The notes: generated by a model not told the origin, from the letters alone. Shown: positions 17,882 through 26,282, counted from the stretch's first letter. The stretch: 64,000 nt of DNA from Undibacterium pigrum (GCF_003201815.1 NZ_QJKB01000011.1:109966-173965); one strand, 5' to 3'. Numbers and translations: made by a program.

Positions 17882-17897
17882 TGTGATTTAATTCACA
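17882..17897. promoter_or_regulatory. CRP-type operator upstream of the diguanylate cyclase gene
   Basis: TGTGATTTAATTCACA is an exact TGTGA-N6-TCACA palindrome, the consensus half-sites of CRP. A possible minus-strand -10 (TATCAT, 17838-17833) would place the site about 63 bases upstream of transcription, near class I geometry. Sequence match is seen; occupancy is inferred. Confidence 0.55.
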
Positions 17898-17913
17898 GAT
17901 GGGAAATAAAAAA

Positions 17914-17941
17914 TGCCGCTAAATAGTGGTATTTAGCGGCA
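17914..17941 (-). terminator. Rho-independent terminator of the glycine-zipper gene
   Basis: TGCCGCTAAAT pairs perfectly with ATTTAGCGGCA across a 6-base loop. On the minus strand it is followed by a run of T (TTTTTTATTT). It lies after the minus-strand gene at 18125 and the repeat next to it. Confidence 0.85.
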
Positions 17942-17963
17942 CTAATACATTAACAATAGCAGA

Positions 17964-18128
17964 TTAAACCTGTTTACGATCTGTAGCGAGCGGGCGTCAG
18001 CGGGGTAAGGGTAACAAAAACGCAGCGCAAAAAGCGGAATGTACTTGAGTACATGAGCATTTTGAGCAGCGCATGAGCCCCGCAAAGCTACTGTTGCGCT
18101 CGCGCTTAAGATCGTAAGCAGGTTTTAA
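17964..18128. repeat. Palindromic repeat element with different arms, copy R6
   Basis: TTAAACCTGTTTACGATCT at the left pairs imperfectly with AGATCGTAAGCAGGTTTTAA at the right. The centre is TGTACTTGAGTACA (18040-18053), the same GTACTnnAGTAC core as in R1, R2, R4 and R5. About 165 bp, without coding potential. Its end supplies the TAA stop of the glycine-zipper gene. Confidence 0.75.
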
Positions 18129-18688
18129 GGGCGTGGCGTCAAAGACACATGAATACGCAGACGTGAACCCGGGTCATACGGCATGACCGAGGTATAAGTA
18201 CGGTTATGGTACTCATATGTCACGGCGTAGCCATTGGTACGGGTTTCCCAGCTGTCGATATTGCGGCACTGACGCACAGGGCGGCTTTCATAGACAGGCT
18301 GGCTATTGTAATTGTTGCCGTTATTGCCATTGTTCTCAACGCGGTCACCCACGATGGCACCAGTTACAGCACCGACGGCAGCAGCAGCGATACGGCCATT
18401 GCCGCCGCCAACCTGGCTACCCAGCAAACCACCAGCCAGACCACCGATGATGGCACCGCCATTACTGCGCTCAGCCTGTTGCTGGCGTGGATAATTACGC
18501 TGGCTGGTTTCATATTCAGTACGGCATTCCTGGCGCGGCACGTTCACTTGTTCAACCTGAGGGGTAACGCTGACGACGCGGGCATAGTCGTCAAAGTCAG
18601 CCGCGTGGGCAGCAGGGACGGCAACGGCAGCAGCCAGCAAAGCCAGTACAGGTGCTGCCTTGGAAATTGTTGAGAATGAAAATTTCAT
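18125..18688 (-). CDS. Glycine-zipper 2TM domain protein
   Basis: 187 aa with a signal peptide (about 1-29, ending AHA). Residues 76-112 are a glycine-zipper pair (GGAIIGGLAGGLLGSQVGGG and AAAAVGAVTGAIVGD), as in outer-membrane or periplasmic proteins such as Rickettsia 17-kDa antigen relatives. Conserved cysteines occur at CRTEYET and RQCRNIDSWE, and the tail is RIHVSLTPRP. Probably envelope-associated with a structural role. AGAGG precedes the ATG. The region just upstream holds overlapping FNR-like and CRP-like palindromes. Confidence 0.87.
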   Translation of the reverse strand: MKFSFSTISKAAPVLALLAAAVAVPAAHAADFDDYARVVSVTPQVEQVNVPRQECRTEYETSQRNYPRQQQAERSNGGAIIGGLAGGLLGSQVGGGNGRIAAAAVGAVTGAIVGDRVENNGNNGNNYNSQPVYESRPVRQCRNIDSWETRTNGYAVTYEYHNRTYTSVMPYDPGSRLRIHVSLTPRP

Positions 18689-18992
18689 TTTTTACCTCTT
18701 TTGATGTGGATCATGTGATAAACATCACCTGGGCCAGTCAACTCGATTGCATTGTTTTATATGCAATGTAAGCACATGGCCCGGATCTGCGTATTTCTCT
18801 ATGTGTCCTGTGATAATGTGTATATAACGCCTGTGCGGCGAAAATAGAAGACATGAAAATGTAAGTGTCTGTTTCACTATACTTTTGGTACTCTATTCCT
18901 GTACCTGGCTCGCGTTTTACTTGTACTTTACATAATCGGCCTCATTTACGTTCCTTGAGCCCCTTATGCCTTTCATCTCTACTGGAGAACTT
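18689..18992. promoter_or_regulatory. Divergent intergenic region with operator-like palindromes and a hairpin
   Basis: TTGATGTGGATCAT (18701-18714) differs by one base from an FNR box, and TGTGATAAACATCACC (18714-18729) differs by one base from the CRP palindrome. Both lie only 13-41 bp before the minus-strand glycine-zipper start, so they would fit repression better than activation. Next, GGGCCA (18731) and TGGCCC (18782) close a long imperfect hairpin with an inner TTGCAT/ATGCAA stem. The rest holds no gene I can support. Confidence 0.35.
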
Positions 18993-19382
18993 ATGCACTT
19001 GCAATGGACATCCTGGCTGACGCTTGCCGTACTCTGCATGTATTTCTGGAATGTAATGGTAGTCGGACGTCTGCGGGTCAAGCTCCAGGTCAAGGCACCT
19101 GCCATGGATGGGCCGCCTGAATTCTTGCGCGCTATGCGGGTGCAGGCAAACACCGTAGAGCAAATGGTATTCTTTTTGCCAGCCCTGTGGTTATGTGCAG
19201 TCTGGGCCGGGGATATGCCTGCGGCTTTGCTGGGTCTGGTGTGGCTGATGGGACGAATTATGTATGCGCTGGCTTATCTGCAGGATGCAGGCAAGCGATC
19301 CATGGGTTTCCTGATTTCTGTTCTGGCAGCAGTCGCGCTGGTGCTGGGTGCGATGCTGGGCTTGAGCGGGGTGTTGAAATGA
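18993..19382 (+). CDS. MAPEG family membrane protein
   Basis: 129-aa protein with four hydrophobic helices. The RAMRVQANTVEQMVFFLPALWL motif is typical of the MAPEG family (microsomal glutathione transferase/FLAP-like). I chose the ATG at 18993 because TGGAGAACTT precedes it; the frame opens at 18966. Its stop overlaps the start of the permease gene (ATGA), so the two are translationally coupled. Glutathione synthesis genes follow 1.5 kb downstream, which fits a glutathione-linked role, though this is not proved. Confidence 0.85.
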   Translation: MHLQWTSWLTLAVLCMYFWNVMVVGRLRVKLQVKAPAMDGPPEFLRAMRVQANTVEQMVFFLPALWLCAVWAGDMPAALLGLVWLMGRIMYALAYLQDAGKRSMGFLISVLAAVALVLGAMLGLSGVLK

Positions 19383-20422
19383 AAGGCAAAATTCTTGGCA
19401 GTAGTGTCAATTCCGTCAACTCCGCGTTGACACCTTCTGTGTATGCCTCGTATATCCTGATGGGCATCTCCCTGTTAATGGTATTGAAGGCAGGATTGCT
19501 GTTGGCCCTGTTCTCAGGATTGCTGGTATTTTCCATCATCCATGTACTGGCACCGGCGATTGCCCTGCGCTTCCGGCACAAGCAGCCACGCATGATTGCC
19601 GTGGTGTTTTTATCCATTTTCCTGATTACTGGCCTGATACTGGCAGGCTGGGGCATCCATGCCTTCTTGCGCAGCGATGCTGGTAACCTGCAAAACCTGC
19701 TGCAAAGGCTGGCGGATATTATTGAAGCTTCACGCCATCAATTGCCAGAGTGGGTAAGCACTAACCTGCCGGAAGATGTGGAAGCCTTAAGAGAAATGAT
19801 GACCCACTGGTTGCGTGAACATGCCGGTGAGGCGAAGCAGATAGTGCCTGAAGCAGGCCATATGATCGTACACCTGTTGCTGGGCATGATCATAGGCAGC
19901 ATGGTTGCCCTGCGTGACGTCACTGGCGACAGCAACCACAAACCCTTTGCTGCTGCCATGCTGCAAAGAATCAGTAACCTGGGCCAGATTTTCCATAAAA
20001 TCGTGTTTGCCCAGGTGCAGATTTCCCTGATCAATACCGTGTTTACTGCAATTTATCTGGCTGCCATCCTGCCCATGGCTGGCATACACCTGCCACTGAC
20101 CAAGACCATGATCGCGATTACCTTCCTGGCAGGTCTGATACCTGTGGCGGGTAATATCATTTCCAATACCGTCATCGTGATTGTTGGTTTGTCACAATCC
20201 CTGAATGTGGCCGTAGCTTCGCTGGTATTCATGATCGTCATTCATAAGGCAGAATACTTTTTAAATGCGCGCATTATTGGCGCACAAGTAAATGCCCGGG
20301 CCTGGGAATTGCTGACCGCCATCCTGGTCATGGAAACCCTGTTTGGTGTCCCTGGTGTGGTTGCCGCCCCGGTGTTTTATGCATATATCAAGAAAGAACT
20401 GAGTGACCGCGGTTTGGTTTAA
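19379..20422 (+). CDS. AI-2E family transporter (PerM/TqsA-like)
   Basis: 347-aa polytopic inner-membrane protein with about seven to eight helices. The central segment without hydrophobic runs (about 90-150) and the C-terminal block FLAGLIPVAGNIISNTVIVIVGL fit the AI-2E/DUF20 exporter family. The ATG at 19379 overlaps the MAPEG stop codon. The family moves autoinducer-2, ions or other small molecules; the cargo here is unknown. Confidence 0.88.
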   Translation: MKGKILGSSVNSVNSALTPSVYASYILMGISLLMVLKAGLLLALFSGLLVFSIIHVLAPAIALRFRHKQPRMIAVVFLSIFLITGLILAGWGIHAFLRSDAGNLQNLLQRLADIIEASRHQLPEWVSTNLPEDVEALREMMTHWLREHAGEAKQIVPEAGHMIVHLLLGMIIGSMVALRDVTGDSNHKPFAAAMLQRISNLGQIFHKIVFAQVQISLINTVFTAIYLAAILPMAGIHLPLTKTMIAITFLAGLIPVAGNIISNTVIVIVGLSQSLNVAVASLVFMIVIHKAEYFLNARIIGAQVNARAWELLTAILVMETLFGVPGVVAAPVFYAYIKKELSDRGLV

Positions 20423-20462
20423 TGAAACATAGTAGTAAATTTCCAACATAAAAGGCTTAAAA

Positions 20463-20765
20463 ATGATTCTGGAGTTAGCAGATATACGGATACAAGCTGG
20501 CAAACAAGCCGAATTTGATGTTGCCATACAGCGTGGCCTTGACGAAGTGATACGTCATGCCAAGGGTTTCCTGGGTTTCAAGGTGCAAAAGGGTATAGAG
20601 TCGCCGGAGCGTTACCTGCTCATGATCTATTGGGCTACGCTGGAAAACCATACCGTGGATTTTCGTGAATCTCCAGCATTTGCCGACTGGCGTGCGATTG
20701 TCGGCCCTTATTTTGCCAGCGCCCCTGTGGTCGAGCATTTTGATCTTTTAGCCAAGTCTGAGTGA
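20463..20765 (+). CDS. Antibiotic biosynthesis monooxygenase (ABM) domain protein
   Basis: 100-aa single-domain ferredoxin-like protein: an ILELADIRIQAGKQAEFD start, GFLGFKVQKGIESPERYLLMIYWATLENHTVDFRESPAFADWR in the middle, and the VVEHFDLL end strand. This dimeric fold is found in small monooxygenases and heme-degrading enzymes. No catalytic residue set is evident, so the activity is unassigned. It follows the permease gene by 40 bp. Confidence 0.8.
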   Translation: MILELADIRIQAGKQAEFDVAIQRGLDEVIRHAKGFLGFKVQKGIESPERYLLMIYWATLENHTVDFRESPAFADWRAIVGPYFASAPVVEHFDLLAKSE

Positions 20766-20898
20766 TTTTTTTGTGTAGCCTGGGATAATTCCGACTTGAT
20801 TACCGGGATTTCATCCCAAGCTTATCAAGTCATGATTTGCCTGTGGCGCTGAGGTCGGCGTTCAATTTTGGCAACAGCTTGCTCTCCAAAAGGTCATT

Positions 20899-22197
20899 AT
20901 GGTTCCGCATCTCGTCACCGCTCTCAACGGCCCCCTGCTCGATCTTGAAAAAAAGATATTAGAAGCGACACCTGCGATAGAACGCTGGTTCCGTCTTGAA
21001 TGGCAGGAACATACCCCGCCATTTTATTGTTCTGTCGATTTGCGCAATGCAGGTTTCAAGCTGGCGCCTGTCGATACCAATTTATTCCCCGGCGGTTTTA
21101 ATAACCTGGCATCAGAAATGTTGCCACTGGCAGTGCAGGCAGCGATGGCGGCGATAGAGAAATATTGCCCGGATGCTAAAAATCTCCTGGTCATCCCTGA
21201 GAGCCATACCCGCAATGTGTTTTACCTGCAAAACATTGCCCGCATGATGCAGATTTTCCGCCAGACTGGTTTGAACGTGCGTCTGGGTTCGCTGTCCGCA
21301 GATATTACCGAACCAACACCCATCGATTTGCCAGATGGCAGCCAGCTGATACTGGAGCCGCTGGAGCGCTCCGCCAATGGCCGCCGCCTGGGCCTGAAGA
21401 ATTTCGACCCTTGCACCATCCTGCTGAACAATGATTTGTCGGCAGGCATACCGGCGATACTCGAAGAACTCAATGAACAGACCCTGCTGCCGCCACTGCA
21501 TGCAGGCTGGGCCTTGCGCCGCAAGAGCAATCACTTCCATGCCTATGATGAAGTGGTCAAGAAATTCGCCAAGATGGTGGATATCGATCCGTGGATGCTG
21601 AATCCCTTCTTTACCAAGTGCAAGGACATCAATTTCCATGACCGCAGTGGTGAAGATACGCTGGTGGCCGCGGTGGATACCATACTCGCCAAGATACGCA
21701 AGAAATACAAGGAATACGGCATCAAGGAAAAACCCTTCGTCATCGTCAAGGCCGATGCCGGTACTTATGGCATGGGTATCATGACCGTGCATGATTCCAG
21801 CGAAGTGCGTGATCTCAATCGCAAGCAGCGCAACAAGATGTCGGTCATCAAGGATGGCATGGAAGTCAGGGATGTCATCGTGCAGGAAGGAGTGTACTCT
21901 TTCGAGCAAATCAATGAATCCGTGGCCGAGCCTGTGGTGTATATGATAGACCGCTATGTCGTTGGTGGTTTCTACCGCGTGCATGAAGACCGTGGTGTTG
22001 ATGAAAACCTCAATGCGCCTGGCATGCACTTTGTGCCTTTGGCCTTTGCCCAGCAACATGCAGTGCCTGACATGAAGGCAAAACCAGGCACCGCTGCACC
22101 AAATCGATTTTACATGTATGGTGTCGTAGCGCGCCTGGCTTTGCTGGCAGCGTCACTGGAGCTGGAAAAGACTGATCCAAATCCTGAGGTTTATTAA
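20899..22197 (+). CDS. gshA: Glutamate-cysteine ligase, proteobacterial type
   Basis: 432-aa enzyme making gamma-glutamylcysteine, first step of glutathione synthesis. It resembles the GshA class found in beta- and some gammaproteobacteria rather than E. coli GshA: ATPAIERWFRLEWQEHTPPFY near the start, KPFVIVKADAGTYGMGIMTV as an ATP-grasp-like core, and GGFYRVHEDRGVDENLNAPGMHF near the end. It is followed 45 bp later by gshB. Confidence 0.92.
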   Translation: MVPHLVTALNGPLLDLEKKILEATPAIERWFRLEWQEHTPPFYCSVDLRNAGFKLAPVDTNLFPGGFNNLASEMLPLAVQAAMAAIEKYCPDAKNLLVIPESHTRNVFYLQNIARMMQIFRQTGLNVRLGSLSADITEPTPIDLPDGSQLILEPLERSANGRRLGLKNFDPCTILLNNDLSAGIPAILEELNEQTLLPPLHAGWALRRKSNHFHAYDEVVKKFAKMVDIDPWMLNPFFTKCKDINFHDRSGEDTLVAAVDTILAKIRKKYKEYGIKEKPFVIVKADAGTYGMGIMTVHDSSEVRDLNRKQRNKMSVIKDGMEVRDVIVQEGVYSFEQINESVAEPVVYMIDRYVVGGFYRVHEDRGVDENLNAPGMHFVPLAFAQQHAVPDMKAKPGTAAPNRFYMYGVVARLALLAASLELEKTDPNPEVY

Positions 22198-22242
22198 ATC
22201 ATTAATCAGATTGTTACCTAGCCAAGAATACTGAGCATATTT

Positions 22243-23187
22243 ATGAAAATCGCCTTCCTGACCGACCCGCTGTCTCACTTCAAGACGTATAAGGATTCCA
22301 CTTACGCCATGATGGTGGAGGCAGACAAGCGTGGTTATGCGATTTATGCCTTTGGTCCGGATGATATGGCGCTGGAAAGCGGCAAGGTGATTGCCAACAT
22401 CAGCCGCATCACACTGACCGGGGATAGCGAGGACTGGTTCAGATTGTCAGAGCCTGAATCTTTGCCACTGAGTGCTTTTGATGCCGTCCTGCAGCGCAAA
22501 GATCCGCCATTTGATATGGAATATATCTACGCGACTTATTTGCTGGAACTGGCAGAGCAGCAGGGCGCGCGGGTCTTCAATAAACCGGCAGCCATCCGCG
22601 ATCATAATGAAAAGCTCAGTATCGCCCAGTTCAGCCAGTTCACGGCACCGACACTTGTGACGCGCGATGAGCAACGTATCCGCGCTTTCCATAAAGAACA
22701 TCAGGACATTATCCTCAAGCCACTTGATGGCATGGGTGGCACCGGTATTTTCCGTATCCGTGACGATGGCATGAACCTGGGTTCTGTCATCGAGACGCTG
22801 ACGGTGAATGGTAGCCGTACCATTATGGTGCAGCGCTATATTCCTGAAATTGTCCATGGTGACAAAAGGATACTGCTGATCGGTGGCAAGGTTGTACCGT
22901 TTGCACTGGCGCGTATTCCGCAAAACGGTGAAGTCAGGGGTAATCTGGCTGCTGGCGGCATAGGTGTGGCGCAGGAATTGTCTGCCCGCGATCTTGAGAT
23001 TGCGCAGACTTTGGCACCCGAACTTTATCAAAGAGGCCTGTTGCTGGTAGGATTAGATGTTATTGGCGCGAACCTGACGGAAGTCAATGTGACCAGCCCT
23101 ACCTGTTTCCAGGAAATTACCCAGCAAAAAGGCTTCAATGTTGCTGGCATGTTTATTGATGCACTGGAAACCGCAATTGCATCCTGA
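22243..23187 (+). CDS. gshB: Glutathione synthetase
   Basis: 314-aa ATP-grasp enzyme that adds glycine to gamma-glutamylcysteine. Diagnostic motifs are LQRKDPPFDMEYIYATYLLE, the ATP-binding ILKPLDGMGGTGIFRI and GEVRGNLAAGGIG, and NVTSPTCFQEI at the substrate end. Length matches the family (about 315 aa). It forms an operon with gshA. Confidence 0.96.
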   Translation: MKIAFLTDPLSHFKTYKDSTYAMMVEADKRGYAIYAFGPDDMALESGKVIANISRITLTGDSEDWFRLSEPESLPLSAFDAVLQRKDPPFDMEYIYATYLLELAEQQGARVFNKPAAIRDHNEKLSIAQFSQFTAPTLVTRDEQRIRAFHKEHQDIILKPLDGMGGTGIFRIRDDGMNLGSVIETLTVNGSRTIMVQRYIPEIVHGDKRILLIGGKVVPFALARIPQNGEVRGNLAAGGIGVAQELSARDLEIAQTLAPELYQRGLLLVGLDVIGANLTEVNVTSPTCFQEITQQKGFNVAGMFIDALETAIAS

Positions 23188-23276
23188 GTCCGTACTTAAT
23201 TTTGCAGCATAATTTGCAGTTTTAATAAATGAAAGAGGGCGGCCAGCGCTGGCCGTCACAAGAGAGTTAGAGAACG

Positions 23277-23684
23277 ATGGTTGGCATACTTTTAATGACG
23301 CATGCACCCCTGGGCACGGCTTTCATGCAGGCTGCCGCCCATGTATTTCGTGGCATGCCTGAGCGCTTTGAAGCGATAGATGTTATTGCCGACCAGAACA
23401 TTGATGAAGTCAACCGCCTCGCCCGTGAAGCCGTGCTGCGTCTGGATGATGGTTCCGGCGTGCTGGTGATCACTGATGTCATGGGTGGCACGCCATCGAA
23501 TTGCTGCAGACAACTCGGTGACCCTGATCGGGTGGCCATCATTGCCGGTATCAGCCTGCCCATGCTCTTGCGGGCGATAACTTATCGTAGTGACGTACTT
23601 GATGTTGTGGTGGAGATGGCGCTGGCTGGTGGCCAGAATGGCGCGATCAGACTTGATAACAGAGTGCGTTTATCACCAGGTTAA
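23277..23684 (+). CDS. PTS mannose/fructose-type EIIA component
   Basis: 135-aa cytoplasmic phosphocarrier of the EIIA-Man fold. The phosphorylatable histidine is H9 in MTHAPLG, and the VLVITDVMGGTPSNCC motif is also present. No EIIB, EIIC or EIID gene accompanies it; with HPr and EI downstream it makes up the truncated regulatory PTS of betaproteobacteria rather than a sugar importer. A palindromic repeat separates it from ptsH. Confidence 0.93.
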   Translation: MVGILLMTHAPLGTAFMQAAAHVFRGMPERFEAIDVIADQNIDEVNRLAREAVLRLDDGSGVLVITDVMGGTPSNCCRQLGDPDRVAIIAGISLPMLLRAITYRSDVLDVVVEMALAGGQNGAIRLDNRVRLSPG

Positions 23685-23688
23685 GGGG

Positions 23689-23787
23689 GAACTTACGCAA
23701 AACTGCCCCAGCTGCGTTACAGCGCCTAGTCGTACTAAAGTACTGCCTTCGTCGCTGCGCCTTGCTGGAACAATTTTGCGTAAGTTC
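23689..23787. repeat. Short-form (99 bp) palindromic repeat element, copy R4
   Basis: GAACTTACGCAAAA pairs with TTTTGCGTAAGTTC, a covarying variant of the TAGGACTTACG ends elsewhere. The core GTACTAAAGTAC is at 23732-23743. It fills almost the whole gap between the EIIA stop and the ptsH start, so it is transcribed within the operon. Confidence 0.88.
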
Positions 23788-23813
23788 TATAAACAGAAGA
23801 AAGAAAGTGAAGC

Positions 23814-24083
23814 ATGATCCAACAAGAAATTGAAATCATCAACAAGCTGGGTTTGCATGCACGTGCATCCGCAAAATTTACGCAAACCGCCAGCAAATTC
23901 AAGGCTGAAGTATGGCTGACACGCAATAGCCGCCGCGTCAATGGCAAGTCCATCATGGGTGTCATGATGCTGGCAGCGGGCAAGGGGAGTAAAGTTTTGC
24001 TGGAGACTGATGGTGCAGATGAACAAGCCTGTTTTGACGCCATCCAGGCCCTGATCAATGACAAGTTTGGTGAAGGTGAATAG
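23814..24083 (+). CDS. ptsH: Phosphocarrier protein HPr
   Basis: 89 aa. The phosphorylated histidine is H15 in GLHARAS, and the regulatory serine S46 is in NGKSIMGVMMLAA, so control by an HPr kinase encoded elsewhere is possible. HPr passes phosphate from EI to the EIIA encoded upstream. Typical length and motifs. Confidence 0.96.
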   Translation: MIQQEIEIINKLGLHARASAKFTQTASKFKAEVWLTRNSRRVNGKSIMGVMMLAAGKGSKVLLETDGADEQACFDAIQALINDKFGEGE

Positions 24084-24363
24084 TCGTTACGGAAATATGT
24101 GCCTGACTGCTGCGCAGTCGAAACAAATGGCAACATATTTCTGATTGTCGTTCTTACTCTATTCAGCTACCGTGTCTCCCTTTGATGGAAGTAGCAAAAT
24201 CAGGCAGCACTTGTTTATGTAGTTCTGTATGCGGGTTTATATGTATTAAGCAGTCTGATTAAGCAGTCTGGAATTTTTTCCATAGCTATACTCTGTACAC
24301 TAAAACGATGACAGGGCGGCATGACATAGCGCCCGGAGATAATGTAATTTTGGGGGACGAAGC
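24084..24363. promoter_or_regulatory. Structured ptsH-ptsI intergenic region
   Basis: 280 bp that in many relatives is much shorter. A hairpin (GAAATATGT at 24092 pairing with ACATATTTC at 24133) encloses an inner GACTGC/GCAGTC stem. Further on is an exact tandem pair of ATTAAGCAGTCTG (24245-24270), followed by a TATACT hexamer at 24287 that could be a -10 for separate ptsI transcription. No gene is visible. Confidence 0.35.
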
Positions 24364-26130
24364 ATGGCATCTTTTACACTGCAAGGCATCCCTGTTTCAC
24401 GCGGCATAGCAATCGGACGCGCACATTTGCTGCGTCCAGCGGCACTGGATGTACAACATTACCTGGTAGGGCAAGAGCAAGTTGAGGCAGAAGTGCAAAG
24501 ACTGCAGCAAGCCATCGCCCAGGTACACAAGGATTTACAGGCGATCTGGTCAGATTTGCCTGCCGATGCACCGACCGAGCTCGGTGCTTTCATTGACGTT
24601 CATGTACTGATACTGTCTGATCCCATGATATCCGAAGCACCACTCGATATCATACGCACCCGCCACTACAATGCTGAATGGGCACTGGTCAGCCAGATTG
24701 ATGAATTGTCAGCCCAGTTTGATGAAATCGAAGACGACTACCTGCGTGAGCGCAAGGCTGATATCCAGCAAGTGGCAGAGCGTGTGCTCAAGGTGTTGAC
24801 AGGCACAGCAGGTAGCGCGGTACGTTCGGATGGCATAGATGAACGCAATGCCAATATGATCGTCGTTGCCAGGGATATTTCACCGGCTGACATGATGCAG
24901 TTCCGTGATGTTGCCTTTACCGGTTTTGTCACCGATGAAGGCGGTCACAATTCCCATACTGCCATCGTCTCACGCAGCCTCGGCATACCCGCCGTAGTCG
25001 GCATGGGCAATGCTTCCAGGCTGATCGATCAGGATGACTGGCTCATCATCGACAGTGACGCCGGTGTTGTCATTGTTGCGCCCAGCACCCTGGTGCTGGA
25101 ACAATACCGTGAACGTCAGGCCATACTGGCAAAGGCCAGGAAAAAACTCCATAAACTCAAAAAGACACCGGCGATTACCCAGGATGGTGTAGAAATAACG
25201 CTGCTGGCAAACATAGAATTGCCACAGGATGCCGCCCACGCGCTGGAAGCCGGTGCCAGTGGGGTGGGTTTGTTTCGTTCAGAATTCCTGTTCATGGAAA
25301 GCAGCGGCCAGCAACACAAGCTGCCGACAGAAGACGAACAGTTCGAGGCTTACCGTACTGCAGTGCAAGGCATGAAGGGCAGGCCAGTGACGATACGCAC
25401 ACTGGATGTGGGAGCTGACAAACCGCTGGATACGACCGAGCATAATATTCTCAATCCCGCACTGGGTTTGCGGGCCATACGCTATTGCCTGGCGGAGCCG
25501 CAATTATTTTTGACGCAACTGCGTGCCATCTTGCGTGCCTCGGCTTTTGGCAAGGTCAAGATACTGATACCCATGATGGCGCATGGTTTTGAGATAGACC
25601 AGACCCTGGCCATGATAGAGCAGGCCAAGACTGAGTTGCGCAAGGAAGGCAAAGACTTTGATGCAGAGATTGCCATCGGAGCCATGATAGAAATCCCGGC
25701 AGCAGCCTTGTCGCTGCCGATGTTTGTCAAGAAACTGGATTTCCTGTCTGTCGGGACCAATGACTTGATTCAATACACGCTGGCCATCGACAGGGCAGAT
25801 CATGAAGTCGCCCATTTGTATGATGATTTGCACCCGGCCATTTTGCAACTTTTGCAAATGATCATCACGGCGGGTGACAGGGCTGGCATACCAGTCTCCA
25901 TCTGCGGTGGTATGGCCGGGGATATACGCCTGACACGTTTGCTGGCAGGCATGGGGTTCCGTGAATTGTCTATGCCGGCAGCCTTGTTGCCTGAAATTAA
26001 ACAAGAGATATTGAACACCCGTCTCGATGCTCTGCAAGGACATGTCAAAAAAATCCTGCGCAGCTATGACTCGGTAACCATCAGGGAAACCCTGGCGGCC
26101 ATGGGCGCGCAGTCGCCTACTTTACATTAA
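24364..26130 (+). CDS. ptsI: PTS enzyme I (phosphoenolpyruvate-protein phosphotransferase)
   Basis: 588-aa cytoplasmic enzyme that takes phosphate from PEP and gives it to HPr. The N-terminal HPr-binding/phosphohistidine domain has GGHNSHTAIVSR with active H198. The PEP-binding barrel shows GVGLFRSEFLFM, RTLDVGADKPL, FLSVGTNDLIQYTLAIDR and the catalytic cysteine in SICGGMAGD. Typical length (about 575-590). It completes the EIIA-HPr-EI chain. Confidence 0.96.
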   Translation: MASFTLQGIPVSRGIAIGRAHLLRPAALDVQHYLVGQEQVEAEVQRLQQAIAQVHKDLQAIWSDLPADAPTELGAFIDVHVLILSDPMISEAPLDIIRTRHYNAEWALVSQIDELSAQFDEIEDDYLRERKADIQQVAERVLKVLTGTAGSAVRSDGIDERNANMIVVARDISPADMMQFRDVAFTGFVTDEGGHNSHTAIVSRSLGIPAVVGMGNASRLIDQDDWLIIDSDAGVVIVAPSTLVLEQYRERQAILAKARKKLHKLKKTPAITQDGVEITLLANIELPQDAAHALEAGASGVGLFRSEFLFMESSGQQHKLPTEDEQFEAYRTAVQGMKGRPVTIRTLDVGADKPLDTTEHNILNPALGLRAIRYCLAEPQLFLTQLRAILRASAFGKVKILIPMMAHGFEIDQTLAMIEQAKTELRKEGKDFDAEIAIGAMIEIPAAALSLPMFVKKLDFLSVGTNDLIQYTLAIDRADHEVAHLYDDLHPAILQLLQMIITAGDRAGIPVSICGGMAGDIRLTRLLAGMGFRELSMPAALLPEIKQEILNTRLDALQGHVKKILRSYDSVTIRETLAAMGAQSPTLH

Positions 26131-26159
26131 CAAGCGTGCATTAAAATTACCATTGTACC

Positions 26160-26184
26160 GGCACTGGGGTTTGACCTCGGTGCC
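26160..26184. other. Hairpin after ptsI without U-tract
   Basis: GGCACTGGGG pairs with CCTCGGTGCC (two wobble pairs) across TTTGA, just before the riboswitch. It might be a weak terminator or processing hairpin. There is no T run, so the role is open. Confidence 0.3.
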
Positions 26185-26207
26185 TGACTTGGTTTATCCT
26201 TCACCTA

Positions 26208-26282
26208 TTGCGCCGATTTGAAAATCAGCTTGCGGGCGCGGTTCGGAAAACATCCCGAATGATAAATACGGCTAAAGCGAGC
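26208..26282 (+). ncRNA. SAM-II-type S-adenosylmethionine riboswitch in the metX leader
   Basis: The first stem strand GCGCC (26210-26214) is followed at once by GATTTG, then CAGCTTGCG and the pairing strand GGCGC (26235-26239), then ATGATAAATACG and GCTAAAGC (26271-26278). This is the order and sequence of the SAM-II (metA/SAM_alpha) aptamer, with a different but complementary first stem. A 5-bp hairpin (TTCGG/CCGAA) is inserted in the 3' connecting loop. It lies about 90 bases before metX, a methionine gene usually repressed when SAM is plentiful. Identification is by eye against remembered consensus; no expression platform was resolved. Confidence 0.82.
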
